Assembly (NCBI RefSeq): GCF_030519355.1
Contig: NZ_JAUMKC010000007.1
Span: 62,001 to 126,000 of the forward strand
DNA: 64,000 bases
Source of the DNA: Mucilaginibacter sp. L3T2-6
GTDB lineage: Bacteria > Bacteroidota > Bacteroidia > Sphingobacteriales > Sphingobacteriaceae
Reading direction: 5' to 3'
In this document: positions 54,101 to 61,914 of the stretch, in pieces
How positions within the stretch are numbered: the first letter of the stretch is position 1
How the letters are laid out: every line of letters starts with the position of its first letter
Notes under the pieces: generated by a model
Seen by the model: only the letters and a program-made list of their open reading frames with translations
The model's database searches: none
What the model was told of the DNA's origin: nothing
Made by a program: the position numbers and the translations under genes

Positions 54101-56800
54101 TTATTTGAGGGCCGTTCCGGCCTTCAAATCAATTTGTTCAGTCTTTTCGGATATGCTCCTGATAATTTCATCCAGTTCATTGGCGGATGTTTGCAGCAAT
54201 TCTAATAATTCTTGTTTTTCCTTTCCGTTATCGGCCGGGTCTTTAATCAGTTCAGTGAGACCCATGATACGCGATAGTGGCGCCCGCACCACATGCGACT
54301 GTGTCCACGCAATCTCCAGCAGTTTTTTGTTTTGTTTCTCAATAGCCAAAATGTAATTAAGCCTTTCCGTTATATCCCGTATAGCGCCGATCATCCGTAT
54401 CGGCACGTCTGCATCGTTCCTTATAATATGGCCGTTCCCTTCAATATAGGCATAACTGCCGTTAGCCTTTTTAAAACGGCAGTTGCCTTTCCAGTTACCC
54501 CGGCTGCTGTCGGCAATTGCATCGTTAAAGCTTTTGCTGATCTTATACCTATCAGCTGAATGAACATTTGACAGCCAACTTTCAATCGTGTGCTCGTGCC
54601 CGCTGTCAAAACCAAATAGTCTGAAGAAGCCATCACCCCATTTCACGTTACCGGATTTTATATCCCAGTCAAAAATTGCATCCCGGGTTGCTTTGTTAAC
54701 ATACTCGTAACGCTCATTGCTTATCTTTAAAGCCGTCTCCGCATTTTTAAGGTCGGTAATATCCAGGCCGATGCATTGTATTTCGACGGTCTTACCCCTG
54801 GAATCGGGGAGACCAATAAAGTGCCATAATGTGGGCCTCGTGCCCCCATCCGGTCGTATCTTGTCTATTTCAACCTGGTAAACTTTGTTCGGATTTTTGA
54901 TACACTTTTTGGTGATAGCCGCAACCAATTGGTGATGGTACGGTTTCACGGTGAGTGATGCATCCGTATCGGTAAGCTCTCTGTCTTTTAATATCCAGTC
55001 GAAATCTTCAATGTATTTTTTATTCAGATAAGTGTATTTGCCATCCAGGTTAATGCGGATCACATAATTCGTTTGGGAGTCGGCCAGGCTTCGCAGGCGC
55101 TGCTCACTTGCTTCCAGCTCTTCGCGGGTCTTTTTACTTTCCGTAATATCCAGGCAGGCGCCTATCATCTCTATAGGCATCCCGTTTGAGTCGCATTTTA
55201 GTTTCCCCCATGACTTCAGGTACCTGATCTCGCCAGTAGGCCTGATTATCCTTTCTTCAAACTCTACATCTGTTTGCGTCTTCAACACGTTTTCTACAGT
55301 TTCGTACACGCGTTGCCTGTCTTCGGGATGCAGCAGTTCCTGGTAACCCTCAAAAGTGGCTTTAAAGTCTTTTTTGTTTAAGCCGTATATGCTGTACAGG
55401 CTGTCGGACCAGCGCACCACGTTGTTTTGCACATCCCAGTGCCAGTTGCCAAACTGCGCCAGCTCCTGGCTTTGTGTCATCATAAAAGTTGCGTCGGCTA
55501 TTATTTCAGCTTTCTGCCTGTTTTCTAAAATGATTTTCAGCAGCGAGGTAACGCGTTCAATAATTCTTAATTCTTCTTCGTTAGGCGTCTTAGGGGTGTT
55601 ATAATACATACCCAACGTACTCATTACAACTCCATCCGAATTAATAACCGGATATGACCAGCAAGCGCGAAGGTTATGCTTTAGCGCTATGTCTTTGTAA
55701 GCAGCCCATCGCACATCAGACTCAATGTCAGTTACTATAACTTTCTTTTTAAGGAAGGCAGCGGTGCCGCACGAGCCAATGTTTTCACCAATCGGAAGGT
55801 TGTCTATCGCCCGTATATAAGGCTCGGACAGCGACGGCGAAGCCCAATTGTATAAGCGGCCATTTTTTGCCTGCAAAATAGAACAAAGCATAGCAGGGAA
55901 CATTGCCTCAACCCCCTTAAGGTAATAAGACAGGATATCATGTATGGCCACATGGCTTTTTGAATTCAGCTCCAATACGTTTCGCTCCAGGTTTTCAAGG
56001 TTGCTCAGGCGCTTGGTGGTGGTAATGTCTAACATTATCCCCCTGAGCAGTTTCCGGCCTTTCTCCCTCACTACCGAAACAATCTGCTTTATCCAGGCGG
56101 TGCTTCCGTCCGCCTTTATCATTCTGTACTCCAGCGAAAAACTTTTTACCGATTTAGATTTCGAATCTACCAGGTTTAGCACTTCTTCTTTATCACCGGG
56201 ATGCAGGCGGCTTTGCCAAAAACCTTGACGCTGCAGCCAGTCTGAGGCAGGAAAGCCTAACAGATCGCAGGCGTACTCACTAACAAATGTAAACTTAAGC
56301 GTATCAGCTTCCGCTTCCCAAACCACCCCCTCTATGGTTTGCAGCAACGAATAAAATTGATTTGCAGACGCTGTTACAGTCCGCTCTGTGTTTTCGCGGG
56401 TCAGGGGCCGGGGGCTATGATCTGCTATGGAATGTATGATGAATAAGATGTCGCCGTTATCATCCGTTATAGGTGTGTTATTAATCTCCCATAAATTGCT
56501 TTCTTTTGCGGGGCTGCCGGGCACGGCTATGTTGTAGCTTTTTGCCGGTATTTTATCGGGCTTCCGTTCAGTTATTACTTTTTCAAACGATTCCATCCAC
56601 CCGGGCACGTCATGATACTTATTATTGTAAAAAGTATCAAAAAAACCCTTGCCGATTAATTTTTCCCTGCTAATACCTTTCAACTTCAGATAAGCACTAT
56701 TTATTTCGACTATAGAAAACATCGGTCTGTCTGCGCGCAAAAGCACCGTTGGCAAGGCGGAAGACTTCACAGATTCTATAAGATACTGGTCCTTTGTCAT
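54101..56800 (-). CDS. multi-PAS/GAF protein with HisKA-like dimerisation helix but no ATPase domain
   Basis: The 899-residue cytoplasmic protein has, in order by eye, PAS (about 10-125), PAS/PAC (145-265), GAF (285-430), three more PAS/PAC units (435-560, 565-685, 690-815), then a HisKA-type helix pair (about 820-890) with His836 in WTQSHVVRAPLSRIMGLTE. The protein ends 63 residues later, and no HATPase_c motif (N box, DxGxG) is present. Related proteins are common in Sphingobacteriaceae. It could accept phosphate from a partner kinase or act through heterodimers. It converges on lpxB (stops 3 bases apart). Confidence 0.88.
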   Translation of the reverse strand: MTKDQYLIESVKSSALPTVLLRADRPMFSIVEINSAYLKLKGISREKLIGKGFFDTFYNNKYHDVPGWMESFEKVITERKPDKIPAKSYNIAVPGSPAKESNLWEINNTPITDDNGDILFIIHSIADHSPRPLTRENTERTVTASANQFYSLLQTIEGVVWEAEADTLKFTFVSEYACDLLGFPASDWLQRQGFWQSRLHPGDKEEVLNLVDSKSKSVKSFSLEYRMIKADGSTAWIKQIVSVVREKGRKLLRGIMLDITTTKRLSNLENLERNVLELNSKSHVAIHDILSYYLKGVEAMFPAMLCSILQAKNGRLYNWASPSLSEPYIRAIDNLPIGENIGSCGTAAFLKKKVIVTDIESDVRWAAYKDIALKHNLRACWSYPVINSDGVVMSTLGMYYNTPKTPNEEELRIIERVTSLLKIILENRQKAEIIADATFMMTQSQELAQFGNWHWDVQNNVVRWSDSLYSIYGLNKKDFKATFEGYQELLHPEDRQRVYETVENVLKTQTDVEFEERIIRPTGEIRYLKSWGKLKCDSNGMPIEMIGACLDITESKKTREELEASEQRLRSLADSQTNYVIRINLDGKYTYLNKKYIEDFDWILKDRELTDTDASLTVKPYHHQLVAAITKKCIKNPNKVYQVEIDKIRPDGGTRPTLWHFIGLPDSRGKTVEIQCIGLDITDLKNAETALKISNERYEYVNKATRDAIFDWDIKSGNVKWGDGFFRLFGFDSGHEHTIESWLSNVHSADRYKISKSFNDAIADSSRGNWKGNCRFKKANGSYAYIEGNGHIIRNDADVPIRMIGAIRDITERLNYILAIEKQNKKLLEIAWTQSHVVRAPLSRIMGLTELIKDPADNGKEKQELLELLQTSANELDEIIRSISEKTEQIDLKAGTALK

Positions 56801-57106
56801 AGCTTAATCAGTTCAGGCATTAATTGTGCTGGCGGGAAAAATCAGCAGGGTTATTAGGACGGGCCTGCATATTTACGCTGAATCTCCAGTACAACCTGCC
56901 GAAATAAAAATACAAATAAATTTACGCATTATTGATTTGCAAACAGCAACTAAATTGCTGTATGAAAGAATATAGTTTTTATACGGCGTTGCTAACCGTA
57001 ACAATCCTAAATATTACCGAAACTAATTTTTTAGCCTGACGATTAATTTGCATTTTTACACCTTGCAGTTAGTAATCAACCCCTAATATACATACAACAA
57101 CAAACA
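56801..57106. other. divergent spacer upstream of the PAS protein and the SDR
   Basis: About 300 bases, AT-rich between 56920 and 57040, with no gene. Promoters for both flanking genes are expected here, but no box was assigned with confidence. Confidence 0.4.
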
Positions 57107-57916
57107 ATGGGCAAAGTAATTTTAGTTACCGGTGCGTCGTCTGGTATAGGTTTGGCCTGCGCCACCGCATTGCATGAAAAAGGACATACCGTTTATGGTT
57201 CGTCACGCGATTTAAAGAGAATGAAATCAGTTCCTTTCAAAGCTATTGAGCTTGATGTTACTGATGACGCCTCGGTAAGTGCGGCTATCGATAAAATCAT
57301 CAAAGCCGAAGGACATATCGACGTTCTGGTTAACAACGCAGGCAACGGAGTTACCGGCCCCGCTTACGCCATGCCGGTTGAAAGTGCGAAAAAGCAGTTT
57401 GAGGTAAACTTTTTTGGCGTGGTGCGCGTGAGCAGCACAGTATTGCCGCATATGATTGCTGTTAAAAATGGCTTGATTGTAAACATCAGCTCGCTTGCTG
57501 GTCTGTTCGGGCTGCCTTACCAGAGCATGTACAGCGCTTCAAAATATGCTATAGAGGGTTACTCGCAAAGCCTGCGCATGGAGCTGCGCAATACCGGCGT
57601 GAAGGTTACATTAATCAATCCGGGTGATTTTAAGTCGGACTTTACGCAAAACCGCGAAAAAGTGCCGTTCCCGATAAAAAATGAAATGCTGGAAAAGGAA
57701 TACCATGCCGCGGTAGCCGCCATGGAAAAAGATGAAAGCATCGGCGCCAATCCCGCAATGATAGGCAAAAAGTTATGCCAGATAGTTGGTTCATCCAGCC
57801 CGGCGCACCGTTACCTGGTGGGCGCCATCGGCCAGACTATTGTACCAACGTTAAAAAGTATATTGCCGGGCGGAATCTTTGAAAAACTAATGAATGATCA
57901 TTACGGAATAAAATAA
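57107..57916 (+). CDS. SDR family oxidoreductase
   Basis: This 269-residue classical short-chain dehydrogenase has TGASSGIG (residues 7-14), DVLVNNAGNG, and the catalytic set in NISSLAGLFGLPYQSMYSASKYA (Ser, Tyr, Lys). The start DVTDDASV and SRDLKRM suggest NADP preference. The substrate is unknown; many relatives act on keto or hydroxyl groups of lipids or retinol-like molecules. It may share a transcript with the next small membrane-protein gene 48 bases downstream. Confidence 0.95.
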   Translation: MGKVILVTGASSGIGLACATALHEKGHTVYGSSRDLKRMKSVPFKAIELDVTDDASVSAAIDKIIKAEGHIDVLVNNAGNGVTGPAYAMPVESAKKQFEVNFFGVVRVSSTVLPHMIAVKNGLIVNISSLAGLFGLPYQSMYSASKYAIEGYSQSLRMELRNTGVKVTLINPGDFKSDFTQNREKVPFPIKNEMLEKEYHAAVAAMEKDESIGANPAMIGKKLCQIVGSSSPAHRYLVGAIGQTIVPTLKSILPGGIFEKLMNDHYGIK

Positions 57917-57964
57917 TCTTCGGCGACAGCTAAACCTCGTATATTCGAAACAAATTTCAACCTC

Positions 57965-58411
57965 ATGGATACTTACGTTATTATTAAACATCTGCATTCA
58001 GGCTTCAGATACATTGTTTTTCTGCTGGTGCTGGTAGCCATCATTCAATCGCTGCTTGGCTGGCTGGGCCGTAAGCCGTATACCGAAACTAACCGAAAGC
58101 TTAACTTGTTTGCGTTAATCTCTGCGCATACGCAGTTGCTCATAGGCGTTGTTTTGCTTTTTGTGAGTCCGCTGGTACAGTTCAATAGCAGCACCATGAG
58201 TAATAGCGTCACCCGATATTTTTCTGTTGAACATTGGGTTGGGATGGTTATAGCTATCGTTTTAATTACAATCGGTCATAGCAAATCAAAAAAGATCACT
58301 CTGCCCGAAAGCAGACACCGTACTATTGCCATATTTTATACCATTGCGTTTATAGTGATTGTTGGTACCATTATGGCTGGTCATTTACCTGTTTTGGGTT
58401 CTCAGTCATAA
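57965..58411 (+). CDS. small cytochrome-b-like membrane protein
   Basis: The 148-residue product has four hydrophobic helices (about 14-33, 45-66, 87-105, 120-140). His at HLHSGFRY near the start, H in AHTQLLIG and H in EHWVGM are placed like heme-ligand histidines, so a b-type heme protein is plausible. In Bacteroidota such proteins are often named 'cytochrome B'; this is a weak assignment. It ends 17 bases before the trp promoter's -33 box. Confidence 0.6.
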   Translation: MDTYVIIKHLHSGFRYIVFLLVLVAIIQSLLGWLGRKPYTETNRKLNLFALISAHTQLLIGVVLLFVSPLVQFNSSTMSNSVTRYFSVEHWVGMVIAIVLITIGHSKSKKITLPESRHRTIAIFYTIAFIVIVGTIMAGHLPVLGSQS

Positions 58412-58427
58412 AAAAATGCAGAAAAAA

Positions 58428-58457
58428 TTTGGCAATTCAAATTTCTTTATAAATTTG
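58428..58457 (+). promoter_or_regulatory. promoter of the trp leader and trpE
   Basis: TTTG at 58428-58431, an 18-nt spacer, then TAAATTTG at 58450-58457: a full Bacteroidota consensus promoter. Transcription should start near 58462, just before the leader-peptide ATG at 58466. Confidence 0.8.
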
Positions 58458-58465
58458 TGACCGTA

Positions 58466-58525
58466 ATGTTCAGAGCAAATCATAACAACAGCTGGTGGCA
58501 CCAATTAATTTTGGCGGCCGGCTAA
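58466..58525 (+). CDS. putative trp operon leader peptide (19 aa, tandem Trp)
   Basis: ATG 58466 to TAA 58525 encodes MFRANHNNSWWHQLILAAG, with two adjacent Trp codons at 58493-58498. The start lies only 8 bases after the -7 box, so it would be read from a nearly leaderless mRNA. The ORF lies between a consensus promoter and an intrinsic terminator upstream of trpE. That is the position of a classic TrpL. When Trp-tRNA is low, a ribosome stalled on the Trp codons would keep arm 1 (58490-58495) covered and leave arm 2 free. Name and role are inferred from sequence logic; no homology to a known TrpL is claimed. Confidence 0.75.
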   Translation: MFRANHNNSWWHQLILAAG

Positions 58526-58600
58526 GTTTTTGATCTGACGATTAATCAATTGTAAACCTAAATAAAAAACCCGGCGAGCCTCATTCGCTGGGTTTTTTGT
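58490..58600 (+). promoter_or_regulatory. trp attenuator: alternative hairpins
   Basis: Arm 1 AGCTGG (58490-58495) pairs with CCGGCT (58518-58523), with CCAA/TTGG inside. The alternative arm 2, GGC (58513-58515) plus GCCGG (58517-58521), pairs with CCGGC (58571-58575) plus GCC (58578-58580), which is the 5' arm of the terminator. So arm 2 can join either arm 1 or the terminator arm, as in a three-state attenuator. Confidence 0.7.
58564..58600 (+). terminator. intrinsic terminator in the trp leader
   Basis: CCCGGCGA (58570-58577) pairs with TCGCTGGG (58585-58592), with one G-U pair, extended by six A (58564-58569) against six T (58593-58598). It lies about 135 bases before trpE. It could also close the transcript of the upstream membrane gene, but the leader peptide argues for an attenuator. 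Confidence 0.88.
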
Positions 58601-58734
58601 TTTAAAGGCTTTTTAAACGGTGTGTTTGCTCAGCCTCAATGCTTTTAAGGGAAGGGACTTGCAGCTGCATCGGTTTTGAACCTTCTGAACTGGGAAGGAG
58701 CCGGATAAGTTGATGAAAACGTTTTTAAAGAAAA

Positions 58735-60144
58735 ATGAAAAGATATAAGATTATAACTACGCAAAAAAAGCTACTGGCTGACACTACCACGCCGGTAAGC
58801 ATTTACCTGCGCCTGCGTGATGTATTTCCCAATTCTCTGTTGCTCGAAAGCTCTGACTATCACAGCCGCGAAAACAGCATGAGTTATGTTTGCTGCGAAC
58901 CTATAAGTGGCTTTGTTTTGAATGACGGGGCGCTTAAGGTTACTTATCCGGACGCCACAGAAATTAATTTAGCGCCCGGCAGTTTTGACCTGATTGAAAA
59001 AATAAACGACTTTATTGCCAGTTTCGAAGCAACCGTATTACCCGGTAAAATTATATCGAGCGGCATATTCGGATATTTTACGCATGAAGCCGTTGAGCAT
59101 TTCGAAACCATTGTACTGAAAGATACGCCGGATAACCCGCGTAAGATACCGGTAATGCAATATCATATTTACCGCTACATTATTGCGATAGATCACTTCA
59201 AAAACGAGCTTTATATTTTTCAGAATGAGCCCGAAGGCGAAGCAAGTAACAACGGCCTGGAAAAAATGGCTGACCTGATCCGTAACAAAAACTTTCCTGA
59301 ATACGGTTTTCAAAGCAGAGATGCCGAACAATCGAATCTCACCAATGAGGAATTTATGGCTGTGGTTGAAAAGATGAAGCAGCATATTTACAGGGGAGAT
59401 GTTTTTCAGATAGTGCCTTCCCGCGGCTTTTCGAGAAAGTTTTTGGGCGATGAATTTAACGTGTACAGGGCGCTGCGTTCTATTAATCCATCTCCCTACC
59501 TATTTTATTTTGACTATGGGGATTTCCGGATTTTTGGATCGTCACCCGAGGCGCAGATTACAGTAAAAAACAATATTGCCAGCATATACCCCATAGCCGG
59601 AACCTTTAAACGAAGTGGTGATGACGAAAAAGACGCCGAAATCGCCCGTCGCCTGGAGGCGGACCCCAAAGAATCGGCAGAGCATGTAATGCTGGTAGAT
59701 TTAGCCCGCAACGACCTGAGCCGGCATTGCAGCGATGTAACGGTTAAGGCATTTAAAGAGGTGCAGTACTATTCGCACCTGATACACCTGGTGTCGCACG
59801 TAAGCGGCAAATTGCAGCCGGGAGTATCTTCATTCAAGGTGGTAGCCGATACTTATCCCGCGGGAACGTTAAGCGGCGCGCCAAAATACCGCGCGATGGA
59901 AATCATCGACGAAAATGAAAAAACCAAACGCAGCTTTTACAGCGGGGCCATCGGGTTTCTTGGCTTTAACGGCGACTTTAACCATGCTATTATGATCCGA
60001 TCGTTCCTGAGTAAAAACAATACTCTGCATTACCAGGCCGGGGCAGGAATTGTAGCCGGATCAATAGCCGAAAGCGAACTGAAAGAAGTTGATAACAAAA
60101 TAGCTGCACTACGGAAAGCGATTGAGCTGGCTGAAGAACTGTAG
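58735..60144 (+). CDS. trpE: anthranilate synthase component I
   Basis: TrpE makes anthranilate from chorismate with ammonia from TrpG. The 469-residue length is typical. The tryptophan feedback site LLESS lies near residue 39, and the chorismate-binding part has FQIVPSRGFSRKF, LFYFDYGDFRIFGSSPEA, 'YPIAGTFKRSGDDEKDAE', LVDLARNDLSRHC and the GTLSGAPKYRAME signature. LLES-type inhibition marks it as trp-specific rather than pabB. It is first in the cluster; trpG follows 40 bases later. The leader with tandem Trp codons suggests attenuation control. Confidence 0.97.
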   Translation: MKRYKIITTQKKLLADTTTPVSIYLRLRDVFPNSLLLESSDYHSRENSMSYVCCEPISGFVLNDGALKVTYPDATEINLAPGSFDLIEKINDFIASFEATVLPGKIISSGIFGYFTHEAVEHFETIVLKDTPDNPRKIPVMQYHIYRYIIAIDHFKNELYIFQNEPEGEASNNGLEKMADLIRNKNFPEYGFQSRDAEQSNLTNEEFMAVVEKMKQHIYRGDVFQIVPSRGFSRKFLGDEFNVYRALRSINPSPYLFYFDYGDFRIFGSSPEAQITVKNNIASIYPIAGTFKRSGDDEKDAEIARRLEADPKESAEHVMLVDLARNDLSRHCSDVTVKAFKEVQYYSHLIHLVSHVSGKLQPGVSSFKVVADTYPAGTLSGAPKYRAMEIIDENEKTKRSFYSGAIGFLGFNGDFNHAIMIRSFLSKNNTLHYQAGAGIVAGSIAESELKEVDNKIAALRKAIELAEEL

Positions 60145-60152
60145 GCCGCATA

Positions 60153-60238
60153 CCCCCTAAAGGGAGACTGATAAAAAGAAGAAAATGACACACGATATAA
60201 ATAAAGCATCGCCTACCAACGCCTCCTCCTTCAGGGGG
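60153..60238. repeat. palindromic repeat containing the trpG start
   Basis: CCCCCTAAAGGGAG (60153-60166) and CTCCTTCAGGGGG (60226-60238) are near-perfect inverted copies. They frame 86 bases which hold the trpG ribosome-binding region, start codon (60185) and first 18 codons. Palindromes with CCCCTnnAGGGG cores are familiar intergenic elements in Bacteroidota. Confidence 0.7.
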
Positions 60239-60808
60239 CCGGGGCGCATATTAATCATCGACAATTACGATTCATTCACCTATAACCTGGTGCATTTGGT
60301 TAACGAAATCGGCCTGGAATGCGAAGTGTGGAGGAATGATAAATTTAACATTTCCGATGTAGAGAAGTACGACCGCATCATCCTTTCGCCGGGTCCGGGC
60401 ATCCCTCGTGAAGCAGGTTTGCTAATGGAGGTAATTGAGAAATACTCGCCGGTCAAAAGCATATTTGGGGTTTGCCTTGGCCAGCAGGCGATTGCAGAGG
60501 TCTTCGGCGGCAAGTTGCATAACTTAAGTCAGCCAATGCACGGCATTGCCACTCCGATTAAAGTAACTGATAAAGACGAACCGCTGTTTAAGAATCTGCC
60601 GGAGAGCTTTAAAGTGGGCCGGTACCATTCGTGGGTGGTGGATGAGGACGGACTGCCGGATGTTTTAAAAGTGACGGCAATTGACGAAACAGATAACTCA
60701 TTGATGGCAATTAGTCATAAACAATACGATGTAAGGGGCGTTCAATTTCATCCTGAATCTGTACTGACGGAATTTGGGAAAGAGATGATGAAGAACTGGT
60801 TAAGGTAG
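60185..60808 (+). CDS. trpG: anthranilate synthase component II (glutamine amidotransferase)
   Basis: TrpG supplies ammonia from glutamine to TrpE. The class I glutamine amidotransferase triad is visible: Cys in FGVCLGQQ (about residue 98), and His and Glu in QFHPES (near the C-terminus). The protein has 207 residues with a 21-residue N-terminal extension (MTHDINKASPTNASSFRGPG) before the usual ILIIDNYDSFTYNL. No start codon exists next to ILIIDN, so the extension is real or the start is in the repeat that encodes it. The extension comes from a palindromic repeat (60153-60238). Confidence 0.95.
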   Translation: MTHDINKASPTNASSFRGPGRILIIDNYDSFTYNLVHLVNEIGLECEVWRNDKFNISDVEKYDRIILSPGPGIPREAGLLMEVIEKYSPVKSIFGVCLGQQAIAEVFGGKLHNLSQPMHGIATPIKVTDKDEPLFKNLPESFKVGRYHSWVVDEDGLPDVLKVTAIDETDNSLMAISHKQYDVRGVQFHPESVLTEFGKEMMKNWLR

Positions 60809-60983
60809 GGGAATCCTAATAGTTGGGGCCTATTATATACGCCCTTAAAACGCCAGCCACCGGCCAGCGCTTATAAACGAATACCGGTGAGGCTTTATGC
60901 AATACGCCCCTACCATAAAACATTAGAATAAAATAATTAACAAATTTATAAATCTTAATTTCCCCTGCAGGGGTTAAGGGCTG
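60809..60983. other. trpG-trpC spacer without trpD
   Basis: The 175 bases contain no gene where many Bacteroidota have trpD. A perfect 12-bp palindrome CCCCTGCAGGGG (60962-60973) followed by GTTAAGGGCTG lies just before the trpC start. It resembles the core of the repeat at trpG. Confidence 0.6.
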
Positions 60984-61766
60984 ATGAATATTTTAGATAA
61001 AATAGTCGCAAATAAAAAGCGCGAAGTAGCGCGGGCAAAAAACCGGACCTCATACATCAAGCTGGAAGAATCTGAACAATTCCACCGGGGTTGCTACTCA
61101 TTTAAAAGCTTCCTGCTCGATGCGTCGCGGACCGGAATTATTGCAGAATTTAAGCGAAAGTCACCGTCAAAAGGCATTATCAATGATAAGATAAGCGTAA
61201 AAGAAGTCACCAACGGTTATGCTGCCGCCGGAGCCTCCGCTCTCTCGGTATTAACCGATCGGGATTTTTTTATGGGGAGGAAGGCCGACTTAACAGCTGC
61301 GAGAGCTGCCAACAATATCCCTATCCTTCGAAAGGATTTTATGATTGATGAATACCAGGTAATAGAAGCGAAGTCACTGGGCGCCGATATTATCCTGCTC
61401 ATTGCGGCAATACTTACACCTGCCGAAATACAAACCCTTGCTTCGCTGGCAAAAAGCCTTGGGTTAAACGTACTGCTGGAAGTGCACAACCTTGAAGAAC
61501 TGGAGCGCAGTATAAATCCCAATCTTGATGCAATCGGTGTAAACAACCGTAACCTCGCCGACTTTACCGTATCAGTACAAACTTCTTATGATCTGGCGCC
61601 GCATATTCCGTCAGATTTTTTAAAGATATCTGAAAGTGCCATAAGCAATCCTCAAACTATAAAAGAACTAAAACTTGCAGGTTTTAATGGATTTTTAATC
61701 GGTGAGAACTTTATGAAAGAGGAAAATCCGGGAGCGGCAATGATGGATTTCGTGAAAGTGTTATAG
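60984..61766 (+). CDS. trpC: indole-3-glycerol phosphate synthase
   Basis: TrpC closes the indole ring from 1-(2-carboxyphenylamino)-1-deoxyribulose 5-phosphate. The 260-residue TIM barrel has N-terminal MNILDKIVANKKREV, IAEFKRKSPSKG, LRKDFMIDEYQV, LLEVHNLEEL, IGVNNRNLADF and the phosphate-binding FLIGENFMKEENPG. It is not fused to trpF. It lies 175 bases after trpG; trpF, trpB and trpA do not follow within the window. Confidence 0.97.
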   Translation: MNILDKIVANKKREVARAKNRTSYIKLEESEQFHRGCYSFKSFLLDASRTGIIAEFKRKSPSKGIINDKISVKEVTNGYAAAGASALSVLTDRDFFMGRKADLTAARAANNIPILRKDFMIDEYQVIEAKSLGADIILLIAAILTPAEIQTLASLAKSLGLNVLLEVHNLEELERSINPNLDAIGVNNRNLADFTVSVQTSYDLAPHIPSDFLKISESAISNPQTIKELKLAGFNGFLIGENFMKEENPGAAMMDFVKVL

Positions 61767-61914
61767 CCTTCCGGTTTTCTCATTGGCCAAAAAGCAAATC
61801 TGGTTGCTGTACATTTTACCACGCTTTTTTCCATCAAATCCGATTGTATATCCGCCGCATTTGAAATCCCCGCATTAATCCCTAATTTCACGCAATTACA
61901 TTTCATCCGCAAAA

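Noticed and set aside
58600..58734. Riboswitch or T-box between the terminator and trpE
   Set aside because: Only a 5-bp hairpin (58681-58698) and a TGCAGCTGCA palindrome were seen; no T-box sequence or known riboswitch core could be matched.
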